The translations under genes were made by a program, and so were the position numbers. The notes beneath the pieces were generated by a model that did not search any database, was not told where the DNA came from, and saw only the letters and a program-made list of their open reading frames with translations. Source: Bacteroidetes bacterium SCGC AAA795-G10 (GTDB lineage Bacteria; Bacteroidota; Bacteroidia; Flavobacteriales; Flavobacteriaceae). From it: a DNA stretch of 64,000 nt. Position 1 is the first letter of the stretch; each line of letters begins with the position of its first letter. This document shows positions 17,705-28,030 of the stretch, piece after piece. The stretch lies in assembly GCA_003130815.1 (NCBI GenBank), contig QFDA01000001.1, positions 980,631-1,044,630 on the forward strand, read 5' to 3'.

Positions 17705-18400
17705 ATGAAAAATAAAAAAAGATTAAAAACAGAAACGACAAGTATTTTTTTTGTTAGTAAAGAGAAAGAGCCTCTTTTATCAAAAAAAAATCGGAAGCTG
17801 CTAACAGACCCAATGGATGACAACAATCCAATAACTGTTCAAGTATTAGGTATCTGTTCAGCACTTGCTATAACAGTTCAGTTAAAACCAGCATTAGTAA
17901 TGAGTATATCGGTTATGGCAGTTATGGCTGCGAGCAATGTAATCATATCCTTGCTAAGGAATCTTATACCAAACAGAATTAGAATAATTGTTCAGTTAGT
18001 TGTAGTTGCTTCTATGGTTATTCTAGTAGATCAAATTTTGAGAGCTTTTGCTTACGATGTAAGTAAAGAGCTATCCATCTTTATTGGTTTAATAATAACA
18101 AATTGTATTGTAATGGGAAGACTTGAAGCATTTGCTTTAGGTAACGGTGTTTGGAAATCATTTCTTGATGGTATCGGGAATGCAGCTGGATATGGTTTCA
18201 TTTTAATACTTGTTGCCTTTTTCAGAGAGCTGTTCGGTTCAGGAAAACTATTTGGCTATCAAGTTATCCCTGATTCATTTTATGAAATGGGCTATGTAAA
18301 TAATGGTTTAATGTTACTTTCTCCTATGGCACTAATTACTGTAGGTCTAATTATTTGGATTCAAAGATATCGTAACAGGATACTTATTGAAAAAAACTAG
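17705..18400 (+). CDS. nqrD: Na+-translocating NADH:quinone reductase subunit D
   Basis: 231 residues from the ATG at 17705, six membrane helices, NqrDE/RnfAE family ([18 protein letters not shown] at the first helix). With NqrE it holds the intramembrane iron centre. The track start at 17681 overlaps nqrC and gives an unnatural MLHYIIEL extension, so the later ATG, 4 bases after the nqrC stop, was chosen. Even so, the N-terminus before the first conserved helix is longer and more basic than usual. Confidence 0.94.
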   Translation: MKNKKRLKTETTSIFFVSKEKEPLLSKKNRKLLTDPMDDNNPITVQVLGICSALAITVQLKPALVMSISVMAVMAASNVIISLLRNLIPNRIRIIVQLVVVASMVILVDQILRAFAYDVSKELSIFIGLIITNCIVMGRLEAFALGNGVWKSFLDGIGNAAGYGFILILVAFFRELFGSGKLFGYQVIPDSFYEMGYVNNGLMLLSPMALITVGLIIWIQRYRNRILIEKN

Positions 18401-18405
18401 AGAAA

Positions 18406-19023
18406 ATGGAATCATATTTAAATCTATTTGTAAAAAGTATTTTTGTTGAAAACATGATCTTTGCCTATTTCTTGGGAATGTGTTCCTATTTAGCTGTTTC
18501 TAAAACCGTTAAGACAGCAGTAGGTTTAGGCTTTGCAGTAATATTTGTTTTAGCAATAACAGTACCCATAAATTTTTTACTGGATACATACCTTCTAAGG
18601 CCAGGTGCTCTTTCTTGGTTTGATAAGAGCTATGCTGATCTGGATTTAAGTTTTCTAAGCTTTATTATGTTTATAGCTGTTATTGCCTCTATGGTTCAGT
18701 TAGTCGAGATGGTTGTTGAAAAATTTGCTCCTGCCCTATATGGAGCTTTAGGAATTTTTTTACCACTAATTGCAGTTAACTGCGCCATACTTGGAGGGTC
18801 ATTATTTATGCAGCAAAAAGATTTTTCAGGAATAACAGAATCGGCAATTTATGGATTAGGTTCTGGTGTAGGGTGGTTACTTGCAATTCTAGCTATAGCT
18901 GCTATTCGAGAAAAAATTACCTATTCAAATGTACCTGCACCCTTAAGAGGCCTGGGTATTACTTTTATTATTACGGGACTTATGGCCTTGGGATTTATGA
19001 GTTTTATGGGAATTAAAATATAA
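18406..19023 (+). CDS. nqrE: Na+-translocating NADH:quinone reductase subunit E
   Basis: 205 residues, six membrane helices in an inverted repeat relative to NqrD. Family segments [20 protein letters not shown] and [12 protein letters not shown] contain the cysteines that, together with those of NqrD, ligate the intramembrane Fe-S/iron centre. Starts 5 bases after nqrD. Confidence 0.96.
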   Translation: MESYLNLFVKSIFVENMIFAYFLGMCSYLAVSKTVKTAVGLGFAVIFVLAITVPINFLLDTYLLRPGALSWFDKSYADLDLSFLSFIMFIAVIASMVQLVEMVVEKFAPALYGALGIFLPLIAVNCAILGGSLFMQQKDFSGITESAIYGLGSGVGWLLAILAIAAIREKITYSNVPAPLRGLGITFIITGLMALGFMSFMGIKI

Positions 19024-19030
19024 TTTAAAA

Positions 19031-20326
19031 ATGGAATTTACAGTTGTTTTTGCGAGTATTATAGTTTTTTTAGTAGTTACCTTTGTTCTGGTTGGAATGC
19101 TTTTAGGAGTTAAAGCAAAACTGCTACCATCCGGTCCTGTATCACTTTTGATTAACGGTGAAAATAAAGTAGAGGTCTCATCTGGGAGTACACTGCTGAG
19201 TACTTTAGGGAACAACAAAATATTTTTACCCTCAGCTTGTGGAGGTGGTGGGACATGTATTCAATGCAAATGCCAAGTTTTAGATGGAGGAGGAGAAATC
19301 CTTCCGACTGAAACACCACATTTTTCAAGAAAAGAGGTTGCGGATGGTTGGCGTTTGGGCTGTCAAGTTAAAGTCAAACAAGACATGGTAATCAAAGTAC
19401 CAGAAGAAATTTTTGGAATTAAAAAGTATGAAGCAACTGTTGTGAGAAATTGGAATGTTGCCTCATTTATAAAAGAATTTGTCGTTGAAATCCCTGAAGA
19501 GATGGACTATAAGGCTGGAGGCTATATTCAAATAGAAATACCACAGTGTGAAGTTAAATATGAGGACATTGATATTTCTGCTCACCCTGATGAGCACCCC
19601 GGAGACCCAGACAAATTCAAGTTAGAATGGGATAAATTTGATTTATGGCCATTAGTGATGAAGAACCCAGATATAGTCGAACGTGCTTATTCAATGGCTT
19701 CATACCCAGCTGAAGGCAAAGAGATAATGTTAAACGTACGTATTGCAACACCACCTTTTGATAGGGCTAAAAACACCTGGAGTGACCTTAATCCTGGAGT
19801 AGCTTCTTCATATATATTTTCAAAAAAACCTGGGGATAAAGTTACAATATCAGGTCCTTATGGTGAGTTCTTCATAAATGAATCAGACTCAGAAATGCTC
19901 TATGTTGGTGGAGGAGCTGGAATGGCACCAATGCGGTCACACCTTTATGAACTTTTTAGGACATTAAAAACTGGAAGAAAAGTCACTTTTTGGTATGGAG
20001 GGCGATCTAAAAGAGAGTTATTTTATATTGATCATTTTAAAGCTTTGGAGAAAGATTTCTCGAATTTTAAGTTTTACATAGCCCTTTCTGAACCCCTAGA
20101 GGAGGACAATTGGACAGAAAAATCTTCTTTAGATTCTAAAGGTGATGGGTTTACGGGGTTTGTTCATCAAGTAGTTATTGATCAATATCTTTCTAATCAT
20201 GATTCGCCTGAGGATATTGAAGTTTACTTTTGTGGACCACCACTGATGAATCAAGCTGTAGAAAAAATGGCTGAAGATTTTGGTGTTCCACCTGAAAATG
20301 TAAGATTCGACGATTTTGGTGGTTAA
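19031..20326 (+). CDS. nqrF: Na+-translocating NADH:quinone reductase subunit F
   Basis: 431 residues, the NADH-oxidising subunit. One N-terminal membrane helix (about 4-25) is followed by a [2Fe-2S] ferredoxin domain with Cys70, Cys76, Cys79 and Cys111. An FAD domain (RAYSMASYP) and an NADH domain (YVGGGAGMAPMRSHL, and YFCGPPLMNQAV near the end) complete the ferredoxin-reductase module. Electrons run from NADH to FAD, then the 2Fe-2S centre and the flavins of the membrane subunits. The gene ends 25 bases from the convergent M16 gene with no hairpin. Confidence 0.96.
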   Translation: MEFTVVFASIIVFLVVTFVLVGMLLGVKAKLLPSGPVSLLINGENKVEVSSGSTLLSTLGNNKIFLPSACGGGGTCIQCKCQVLDGGGEILPTETPHFSRKEVADGWRLGCQVKVKQDMVIKVPEEIFGIKKYEATVVRNWNVASFIKEFVVEIPEEMDYKAGGYIQIEIPQCEVKYEDIDISAHPDEHPGDPDKFKLEWDKFDLWPLVMKNPDIVERAYSMASYPAEGKEIMLNVRIATPPFDRAKNTWSDLNPGVASSYIFSKKPGDKVTISGPYGEFFINESDSEMLYVGGGAGMAPMRSHLYELFRTLKTGRKVTFWYGGRSKRELFYIDHFKALEKDFSNFKFYIALSEPLEEDNWTEKSSLDSKGDGFTGFVHQVVIDQYLSNHDSPEDIEVYFCGPPLMNQAVEKMAEDFGVPPENVRFDDFGG

Positions 20327-20351
20327 TTATATTCTTGTTTTTTTACTTTAG

Positions 20352-23303
20352 TCAAAATCCAAAGAGTGTTTCAAGAGAAACCTCTCTTATTGTACCATAT
20401 TTTTTTAAATTTTTAAAATTTATATTATCACGATTTCCTATCAACAATATGTTGTGAGGCTTTTCCTTAATATATTTTTCATGAAATCTTTTTAGTTTTT
20501 CAAGTGTCATAATTTTGACCTCATCATAAATCTTTTCTCTTATATCATAATCAACACCTTTTTTTTCTGCACTTAAATAGTATGATAAAACGGATGATTT
20601 AGTAATGCGCTCACTTTCTATTTTATTGCAAATAGCTTTTTTTGCTATTTCAAACGCTTGCTCCGATATAGGTAGTTCATTAATCAACCCAAACATAGAG
20701 GATAAAGCTTCACTTTGCTTATCATTTTGAACACCCACGTATGATAATAGATAATCTGATCTGTCAGTTTTACTTGCCTGGCTGTAATTAGAAAAAACAG
20801 CATAAGCTAAGCCTTGAGCTTCTCTAATTTCCTGAAAAACTATAGAATTCATTCCACCACCAAAGTATTGATTAAATAAATTAACTGCTGCTGTTTTTTC
20901 ATTATCTAAAGGCTCAAGCCTAGAGAGAAGTATAATTTCAGTTTGTACCATGTCAAAATTTGTCCAGAAAACATAATTTTTTTTGTAATCTTTTTCCTGG
21001 TATTTTTTAATTTTATTTTTTACCTCCAAAAATTTGAGTGGTATTTTGTGATACTTTTTAAGAAGAGATGTCAATGATTTTCTATCCTTATTACCGTAGT
21101 ATAAAATACGATGGGGATAGTTGGGTAATGATTTGATCAACTCAGTTAATTCTTCTTGTTTGATTTTTTTTAACTCAGAAGGTGTTAATACATCAGAAGC
21201 TGGATTTTTTTCACCATAAATACTATAAGACAACAATTGTCTCCTATGAATTATATTTTTGTCCTTTTTTGCATCTAATCGAGATTTAATCAAACGTTCT
21301 ACCAATTTATCAACAACATCTTGTGTTGTAATAGGATTAATTAATAAATTTTCAAAAAGTTTAATGGAAGCTTCCATATTTTCACTGAGTCCACTTAAAG
21401 TAACTGAGGTCTCTTCACCATCGGAGGATGTTTGAAAACTATATTCTGCACCGAGGTTATAAAATGCTTTTTTTAAATTATCTGGACTTAAGCTGTCAAC
21501 TCCCACATAATTCATTAATCCCGCAGCCAATCCAATTTTAGGATTTAGATTTTTACCAAAATCAAATTGATAAGTCAATTTAAATAAATCGTTTTCTTTA
21601 TTTTCTTTAGCAATAACTTCCATAGGACCAATATTATAAAAATCTAAGTCGGTTTTAAAGTCAAGAAATTTTGGATTTAATTTTTTAATAGCAGTATTTG
21701 CGATAGCTTCATGGGTTTTTGATCGAACCTCTCTATTTAATGGGACTTTAGTGATCGATGGTTTTTCAATTTTTTTAACAGAATTATCTTTTCCAGTATT
21801 TTTATAAACTACAGCATAATTACTTTTGTAATATTTGTTTGTAAATTTTATGATATCCTTTTTATTTATTTCTGAAAGTCTTTCTAAGTATGAAACTTTT
21901 TCACTCCAGTCCTCGTCTCTTGTAAAAGCCTGAACCATCGCATCAGCTCTATAATAATTTGCAGCGTCTGAATCATCTTTTTGCATGACTGTTTTTTTCA
22001 AGTCATTTAATACAGCTATCAAAAGTTCATCGTCAAATAATCCTTTTTTAATATTATCTATTTCTGCTAAAAGTAAATTTTCAACTTCTTTTAGACTTTG
22101 CCCTTCCTTTGGTGTTCCACTTAAAATATGAATTGAATAATCATTCATTTCTTCAATAGTGGCAAATGCCCCTAAAACTTTTTGTTTCTGAACTAAATTT
22201 AAATCAATTAGTCCTGCAGCACTATTTGAGAGTAACATGTCGATTAATTCAACATGCATTAATCCCTCTTTATCTTTACCATTAAATCTGAAACCCAAAA
22301 GAACAGATTCTTTTTCTGGACCCATAACTTCTCTTCTAATCGGACTTTCAATTTCTTTCAAGGGATCATATTTTGTTTTTTTAAGTTCTAAGTTTGGTTT
22401 CCAATCCCCAAAATGCTTATCAATTAACGATATGGTTTTATCAAAATCTAATTCACCACTCATACATATCGCAACGTTGTTAGGCTTATAATACTCATTG
22501 AAATATTTACGAATTTCAGTTATAGAAGGATTTTTTAAATGGTCAACAGTGCCTAAAACTGATTGTTTACCATATGGATGAGAGGGGAAAAGACTTTCAA
22601 ATAGTGCCCTATACTGTTTTCTTAAGTCATTATCTAAAGCCCTATTTTTTTCCTCATAAACTGCTTCAAGTTCTGTATGAAATAGACGATTAACAATTTG
22701 CTTAAATCGTAAACCCTCAATTGTTAAAAAGCGTTCTAACTCATTTGAGGGTATATCAACTGTATAAACAGTTCTGTCCTCTGTTGTATATGCATTTAAC
22801 GACTTACCTCCAATTAATGATATCATTTTGTCATATTCATTTGGAATGGCGTACGACGCTGCTTTATTTGATATAGCATCAATTTTTTTATAAAATCTTT
22901 TACGTTCCTCATTGTTTGAAATTTCAGCATATCTGTTAAATAAATTTTCTATAGAATCTAGAAGTGGCTTTTCTTTTTCGTAGTCTTTTGTGCCGAAAAA
23001 TTTATTGCCCTTAAACATTATATGTTCGAGATAGTGAGCCAAACCTGTATTATTTTCTGGGTCATCTTTTCCTCCCGCTTTTACCGCAGTAAAAACATGT
23101 ATTCTTGGGGCATTTTCAAATTTGCTTAAATAAACCTTCAACCCGTTATCTAAGGTATATATTCTTGTTTTTGTTGGGTCAGCAGTAACATATTCATAGC
23201 TATATTTTCCTGAAGAATTGGTTAGAGTTTGAAATGGTTTTGTTGAACAACCTATTGATAATAATATAAAAGTAACAACAAAGAAAAATTTTCTATAATG
23301 CAT
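20352..23303 (-). CDS. M16 family zinc protease, lipoprotein
   Basis: 983 residues. The lipobox SIGC places the acylated cysteine at 19, so the mature protein is a lipoprotein of the envelope. The inverted zinc motif HYLEH (90-94) lies in GLAHYLEHIMFKGN, and the more distal Glu of the M16 site is in the YEEKNRALDN region. The length fits a fused pair of M16 halves: the N-terminal half is active and the C-terminal half (from about 560) is a degenerate repeat without HxxEH. It probably degrades peptides in the periplasm. It is transcribed against nqrF and away from the small gene at 23387. Confidence 0.92.
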   Translation of the reverse strand: MHYRKFFFVVTFILLSIGCSTKPFQTLTNSSGKYSYEYVTADPTKTRIYTLDNGLKVYLSKFENAPRIHVFTAVKAGGKDDPENNTGLAHYLEHIMFKGNKFFGTKDYEKEKPLLDSIENLFNRYAEISNNEERKRFYKKIDAISNKAASYAIPNEYDKMISLIGGKSLNAYTTEDRTVYTVDIPSNELERFLTIEGLRFKQIVNRLFHTELEAVYEEKNRALDNDLRKQYRALFESLFPSHPYGKQSVLGTVDHLKNPSITEIRKYFNEYYKPNNVAICMSGELDFDKTISLIDKHFGDWKPNLELKKTKYDPLKEIESPIRREVMGPEKESVLLGFRFNGKDKEGLMHVELIDMLLSNSAAGLIDLNLVQKQKVLGAFATIEEMNDYSIHILSGTPKEGQSLKEVENLLLAEIDNIKKGLFDDELLIAVLNDLKKTVMQKDDSDAANYYRADAMVQAFTRDEDWSEKVSYLERLSEINKKDIIKFTNKYYKSNYAVVYKNTGKDNSVKKIEKPSITKVPLNREVRSKTHEAIANTAIKKLNPKFLDFKTDLDFYNIGPMEVIAKENKENDLFKLTYQFDFGKNLNPKIGLAAGLMNYVGVDSLSPDNLKKAFYNLGAEYSFQTSSDGEETSVTLSGLSENMEASIKLFENLLINPITTQDVVDKLVERLIKSRLDAKKDKNIIHRRQLLSYSIYGEKNPASDVLTPSELKKIKQEELTELIKSLPNYPHRILYYGNKDRKSLTSLLKKYHKIPLKFLEVKNKIKKYQEKDYKKNYVFWTNFDMVQTEIILLSRLEPLDNEKTAAVNLFNQYFGGGMNSIVFQEIREAQGLAYAVFSNYSQASKTDRSDYLLSYVGVQNDKQSEALSSMFGLINELPISEQAFEIAKKAICNKIESERITKSSVLSYYLSAEKKGVDYDIREKIYDEVKIMTLEKLKRFHEKYIKEKPHNILLIGNRDNINFKNLKKYGTIREVSLETLFGF

Positions 23304-23386
23304 AAGTTTTTTTTAAGTTCGCAAATTAATTATTTTAAAAGTGATATGGCAACAAATTAAGCTTTTCATTTAATTTTGTTTTAATT

Positions 23387-23746
23387 ATGCAACCACTTAA
23401 TAAACAAGAAATTCATCAGCTTGCGATGCAAGAAGTAGGAAACTTTTTAGAAGAAAATGGATATGAATTTTTAGCAGTTAATTCTAAAAGAAATCGATCA
23501 CCACAATTTGTATGTGTTAAAGATAAATTGCTGTTCTTTATAGTAGTAAAGGGATCTTTATACCCACAATCTCCAAAACATTATGATATTGAATCAATGG
23601 AAAAAGTAAAAATACATGCGAAGAAAAATAATGCTAAACTTTATTACGGTGGTGTAGGATTTGCAAATGCAAAAGATTATGATATGCCTTTAAAAAAAAA
23701 TAATCCTTATGTTGTCAATTTTAATGGTCTTGAGAAAATTTTATAG
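23387..23746 (+). CDS. Small conserved protein of the nqr-apbE neighbourhood
   Basis: 119 residues. Homologues in Flavobacteriia are often labelled NADH:quinone reductase subunit F by association, but this protein has no ferredoxin, FAD or NADH motif and no membrane helix. The predicted order helix (QEIHQLAMQEVGNFLEENG), strands FLAVNS, QFVCVKD and LLFFIVVKG, helix 64-80, strand LYYGGVGFA resembles the core of PD-(D/E)XK nuclease folds such as YraN. The acidic metal ligands are missing (VVKG in place of EVK), so it would be catalytically inactive. It overlaps apbE by 23 bases in another frame, implying translational coupling and a possible role with ApbE or NQR. The fold call is inference. 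Confidence 0.7.
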   Translation: MQPLNKQEIHQLAMQEVGNFLEENGYEFLAVNSKRNRSPQFVCVKDKLLFFIVVKGSLYPQSPKHYDIESMEKVKIHAKKNNAKLYYGGVGFANAKDYDMPLKKNNPYVVNFNGLEKIL

Positions 23747-24746
23747 TGTTTTTATTTTTTTACTACTTGTCAATTGTAAAAACAATCAAAAAGATGATTT
23801 CAATCAATTAAGAGGTTATGCATTAGGTACAACATACTCAATATCTTATTCAAGCTCCAAACTAACTAAGAATTTATTGTCACAGAAAATTGATTCAATT
23901 ATTAATGTCATAAATGTTTCAATGTCTACTTATGACAAAGATTCAGATATTTCAAAAATTAATAAAGGTGACAGTTTACTTGAAGTTGATACTCATTTTA
24001 TAAAAGTCTATAATAAAGCAACTGAAGTTTGGAAAAAAACTAAAGGTTATTTTGATCCCACAGTTGGAGCTCTTGTAAATGCATATGGATTTGGTCCAAA
24101 TAGAACTCATAAAACTGTTTCTCCATATCAACTAGAACAGATTTTAAAATATACAGGATGGGATAAAGCAAAATTGACATCAAAGAACACTATTCAAAAA
24201 AAACATCCAAACCTTTTTTTTGATTTCAATGCAATAGCTAAAGGCTACGCAGTTGATTTAATATCTGAATATTTAAGGTTAAATCAAGTTTCTTCTTTTT
24301 TAGTAGAAATAGGAGGTGAGATAGTAGCTCAAGGAGTTAGTCCAAAATCAAATTTACCTTGGAAAATTGCTATTGATAATCCAAAACAAGATGAAGAAAA
24401 AAAGTTTATTCAAACAATTTTTTTGAATAATCAAGCATTAGCAACATCAGGAAATTACAGAAAATACAAATTAGATAAAAAAACAGGAAAACGTCATGTA
24501 CATTCTATAAACCCCAAAACTGGTAATTCTTTTCCTAGTGAAGTTTTAAGTGCCTCAGTTATTGCACCAAGTTGTATGGTTGCAGATGCTTTTGCCACAG
24601 CACTTATGGTTATGCCTTTTGAAAAAAGTAAACTCCTAATTGAGAAAGAACTGACACTAGAAGCCCTTTGGATTATTGAAAATAAAAAAGGTGCAGTTGA
24701 ACAACACTTTTCTAAAGGGTTCTATAAAAATTTGTCAGAAAATTAG
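23724..24746 (+). CDS. apbE: FAD:protein FMN transferase ApbE, lipoprotein
   Basis: 340 residues from the ATG at 23724, which gives a basic n-region and a lipobox ending at Cys18 (LLVNC). The track start at 23709 adds five residues and is possible. ApbE motifs are DFNAIAKGYAVD, VEIGGE and the metal-binding ADAFATALM segment near the C-terminus. It transfers FMN from FAD to the Thr of the SGAT motif in periplasmic flavoproteins; NqrB and NqrC encoded nearby are the obvious targets. The stop overlaps the convergent methyltransferase stop by 4 bases (TTAG). Confidence 0.93.
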   Translation: MVLRKFYSVFIFLLLVNCKNNQKDDFNQLRGYALGTTYSISYSSSKLTKNLLSQKIDSIINVINVSMSTYDKDSDISKINKGDSLLEVDTHFIKVYNKATEVWKKTKGYFDPTVGALVNAYGFGPNRTHKTVSPYQLEQILKYTGWDKAKLTSKNTIQKKHPNLFFDFNAIAKGYAVDLISEYLRLNQVSSFLVEIGGEIVAQGVSPKSNLPWKIAIDNPKQDEEKKFIQTIFLNNQALATSGNYRKYKLDKKTGKRHVHSINPKTGNSFPSEVLSASVIAPSCMVADAFATALMVMPFEKSKLLIEKELTLEALWIIENKKGAVEQHFSKGFYKNLSEN

Positions 24747-25495
24747 TTTTTGTAAGCTAAAGGGATGTGATCAGTTTGAAGACTAAATTTTTTAATCTCA
24801 TGTTTTGAAAGCTTCTCTGTGAAACTGATACAATGTGACTCAAAACCGGCGCTATCTAATAAGTTGAAATAATCTTTTCCATAAATACGGACATGATCGT
24901 ATTGACCAAAAACTTTTTTACGTTCTGCTTTATCAATTATAGAAGGGTCCTCAAATGTCATCTTACGATTAAGATCCAAGGGGACTTGTGCGATTAATAC
25001 CCCACCTTTTTTGAGAACTCTAAATAATTCCCTAATAGCTAATTTATGATTTAAAACATGCTCTAGTACGTGATTACAAAGGACAAGATCATACGAGTTA
25101 TTTTCAAATGGTAAATCACATATATCTGCTTTAATTTCCGCCAAAGGAGAGTTAAGATCACAAGTTTTATATTCCCAATGTTTAAATTGTTTAAATTTTT
25201 TATAAAGTGGTTGTTCAGGAGCTATATGTAAAACTTTTGATGCCTTTTCAAAGAATTTGGTTTCTCTTTCAAGAAAAAGCCAAAGTAGACGGTGTCTTTC
25301 TAGAGATAGGGTTCCAGGACAAAGTGCATTTTCTCTTATTTTATGGTAACCGTACGGAAGAAATTTTCGGTATGAACTACCGTCAATTGGGTCTGTCAAA
25401 ATATTTCCTTTATATATTTGTTTTAATATTGGCCTAAACCATATGCTGATCTTTATTAACCATACTCTTGGAAAATTATTTAAAAGCCATTTCAT
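24743..25495 (-). CDS. Class I SAM-dependent methyltransferase
   Basis: 250 residues. A Methyltransf_11/25-type core runs from about 80 to 185: a degenerate motif I (VLHIAPEQ), the acidic ADICDLPF strand, and DLVLCNHVLEHV followed by RELFRVLKKGGVL. Before the core is a short domain with PLDGSS-like sequence (TDPIDGSSYRKFLP) seen in related Bacteroidota proteins. The substrate is unknown. It is translationally coupled to map (4-base overlap). Confidence 0.85.
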   Translation of the reverse strand: MKWLLNNFPRVWLIKISIWFRPILKQIYKGNILTDPIDGSSYRKFLPYGYHKIRENALCPGTLSLERHRLLWLFLERETKFFEKASKVLHIAPEQPLYKKFKQFKHWEYKTCDLNSPLAEIKADICDLPFENNSYDLVLCNHVLEHVLNHKLAIRELFRVLKKGGVLIAQVPLDLNRKMTFEDPSIIDKAERKKVFGQYDHVRIYGKDYFNLLDSAGFESHCISFTEKLSKHEIKKFSLQTDHIPLAYKN

Positions 25496-26316
25496 AAAGC
25501 TAAATACTCTTTTCTAAAAGGCCTCTCCTCAGAACTACTTAAACCAAGAGCTTTGTAGATATAATCAAAAGTAGATAATAATTCAGGCTTGCCATTTATA
25601 AGAGCGACATTATGCTCAAAATGCGCACTTACTTTTCCATCTGCAGTGAGAATTGTCCATCCGTCATCAAGTTGGTTAATTTTGTGAGTTCCCAGGTTTA
25701 TCATTGGTTCAATTGCTAATACCATACCATCTAATAATTTTTTACCTCTTCCTCTACGTCCATAATTTGGAATTTCAGGACCCTCGTGCATAGTCTTGCC
25801 CAATCCATGTCCTACAAGTTCTCGCACAACACCAAAACCTTCTTTTTCACAATAATTTTGAATTGCATACCCTATATCACCAACCCTATTTCCTTTCTTA
25901 AAATTTTTAATTCCCTCGAAAAGAGAAGCCTTTGATACTTTAAGCAATTTTTCAATTTTAGGATCAATTTCACCAACTGCAAATGTATATGCATGGTCAC
26001 CATAAAACCCATTTTTAATAGCACCACAATCTATAGAAATAATATCACCTTCTTTTAGAGGTTCATTATTAGGAATTCCGTGTACAACTTGAGCATTAGG
26101 ACTCATACAAAGTGTGTTTGGGAATTCATAAAGGCCAAGAAAACCGGGTTCGGCTCCTAAATCACGAATATGGGTTTCTGCAATTTCATCTAATCTAAGG
26201 GTAGAAATACCGGGTTTTATTTCTGACGCCAAGATGCCTAATGTTTTTGAAACTATTAATGCACTTTCGCGTATCAACTCAATTTCTTCCTCAGTTTTTA
26301 AAATTATCTCTGCCAT
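25492..26316 (-). CDS. map: Type I methionine aminopeptidase
   Basis: 274 residues; removes the initiator Met from nascent proteins. All five metal ligands are present: Asp96, Asp107, His170, Glu203 and Glu234, plus substrate-contact His79. It is complete, with no zinc-finger extension. A 101-base upstream gap separates it from gpmI, so it may have its own promoter, though I found no consensus match there. Confidence 0.95.
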   Translation of the reverse strand: MAEIILKTEEEIELIRESALIVSKTLGILASEIKPGISTLRLDEIAETHIRDLGAEPGFLGLYEFPNTLCMSPNAQVVHGIPNNEPLKEGDIISIDCGAIKNGFYGDHAYTFAVGEIDPKIEKLLKVSKASLFEGIKNFKKGNRVGDIGYAIQNYCEKEGFGVVRELVGHGLGKTMHEGPEIPNYGRRGRGKKLLDGMVLAIEPMINLGTHKINQLDDGWTILTADGKVSAHFEHNVALINGKPELLSTFDYIYKALGLSSSEERPFRKEYLAL

Positions 26317-26417
26317 CTAAAAATTTATTAACGTTGATTTATATTGACTATTTTAAAATGATGTAAAAAAAAATACTAAAATGAAAATTGACATAGAAAA
26401 GTTTAATTTTAATAATT

Positions 26418-27941
26418 CTAGATTAAGATTAGGGAATTTTGAGTCATTTTTTCTGGTACTTCAATTTCAAGCAAATCCAATATAGTTGGTGCAATATCAC
26501 TTAAAATACCTGACTTGATTTTTCTTTTTTTTGCATCAACTAAAATAATAGGCACAGGGTTTTTGGTATGAGCTGTATTTGGGCTTCCGTCAGGATTGAT
26601 CATAGTTTCACAATTTCCATGATCTGCAATAATAAGTGTAACGTAATTTTTTTCTAAAGCTTTTTTTACGACTGCAGCGGTACACTCGTCGACTACTTCA
26701 CAAGCACGTATTGCAGCTTTAAAGTTTCCAGTATGCCCAACCATATCTGGGTTCGCAAAATTTAAACATAAAAAATCAGGGGTATCTGATTCAATTTTTG
26801 CTATAGTTGAATCACGAATTTCATATGCGCTCATTTCAGGTTTGAGATCATAAGTAGCTACTTTTGGAGATGGGCACAGGATTCTTTCTTCTCCTTGAAA
26901 AGGATTCTCTCTTCCTCCATTAAAGAAGAATGTCACATGAGGGTACTTTTCTGTCTCTGCAACTCGAACCTGTGTTTTTCCTGCATTAGATATTACTTCT
27001 CCAAGAGTTTTATCTAAATTATCTTTATCAAATATAACTTCGATATTTTTAAAGGAATCGTCATAATTTGTTAAGGTTAAGTATTTTAATTTTTTTGGAT
27101 ACATATTATATTCAGGGAACGAACTCTGAGAAAGAACCTGAGTTAGTTCTCTACCTCTATCTGTGCGAAAGTTTAAAAAAAATACAATATCTTCATCTTC
27201 AATTTTTGTTATCGCTTTTCCTAAATTGTCCTTTTTGTAAAGTGGTTTGATAAATTCATCTGTCACTCCTTCATCGTAACTTGATTTAAGAGATGATACA
27301 AAGTTATCGCTAGCCTCACCTATCCCATGAATCAGAAGATCATAAGCTTCTTTAATTCTTTCCCATCTTCGATCCCGATCCATAGCATAGTAACGACCAA
27401 TTAAACTTGCAAGCTTTCCATTTGTATTTAACATTTTTTTTTCAATACTTTCTACGAAATGGATTCCAGATTGAGGATCAACATCTCTTCCATCAGTAAA
27501 AGCATGAAGGTAAAATTCTTTTAATTTATATTCTTCTATAATATCAATAAATCCCTCAATATGTTTTATGTGTGAATGAACTCCACCATCTGAAAGTAAT
27601 CCTAAAAGATGTATCTTTTTATTCGTTCTTTTAGCATATTCGAGACAATTTCTCAAGACAGTTTTTTTTCTCAGCGTATTTTTTTCTAAAGCTTGATTTA
27701 TTTTTGCTAAATCTTGATAAACAATTCGACCCGCACCCAAATTCATATGTCCTACTTCGCTGTTACCCATTTGACCTTCAGGTAATCCAACATGTTTTCC
27801 GTCAGTTCTAAGAGTACTATGTTCGTACTCGTCATATAAGAAGTCAATATATGGAGTATTTGCTTGATCAACAGCAGATACCTTTCGATTTTCTGACTTA
27901 CCCCAGCCGTCTAGAATAATTAGGAGTGTTTTTTGAGCCAT
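26418..27941 (-). CDS. gpmI: 2,3-bisphosphoglycerate-independent phosphoglycerate mutase
   Basis: 507 residues, usual length. It belongs to the alkaline phosphatase superfamily: the first metal site is LDGWG with Asp11, the phospho-serine Ser61 is in MGNSEVGHMNLGAGR, and ADHGNCE and NTAHTKNPVP lie near the C-terminus. It interconverts 3- and 2-phosphoglycerate in glycolysis and gluconeogenesis, using manganese. It is divergent from rsgA across 89 bases. Confidence 0.95.
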   Translation of the reverse strand: MAQKTLLIILDGWGKSENRKVSAVDQANTPYIDFLYDEYEHSTLRTDGKHVGLPEGQMGNSEVGHMNLGAGRIVYQDLAKINQALEKNTLRKKTVLRNCLEYAKRTNKKIHLLGLLSDGGVHSHIKHIEGFIDIIEEYKLKEFYLHAFTDGRDVDPQSGIHFVESIEKKMLNTNGKLASLIGRYYAMDRDRRWERIKEAYDLLIHGIGEASDNFVSSLKSSYDEGVTDEFIKPLYKKDNLGKAITKIEDEDIVFFLNFRTDRGRELTQVLSQSSFPEYNMYPKKLKYLTLTNYDDSFKNIEVIFDKDNLDKTLGEVISNAGKTQVRVAETEKYPHVTFFFNGGRENPFQGEERILCPSPKVATYDLKPEMSAYEIRDSTIAKIESDTPDFLCLNFANPDMVGHTGNFKAAIRACEVVDECTAAVVKKALEKNYVTLIIADHGNCETMINPDGSPNTAHTKNPVPIILVDAKKRKIKSGILSDIAPTILDLLEIEVPEKMTQNSLILI

Positions 27942-28030
27942 TGTTTTATTTATATAAAGATATGAATAACTCTGCTCTACTGATAAACATAAAGGCTTAA
28001 AAAAAAACTGTTTCTTTGTAAATAAAATTT

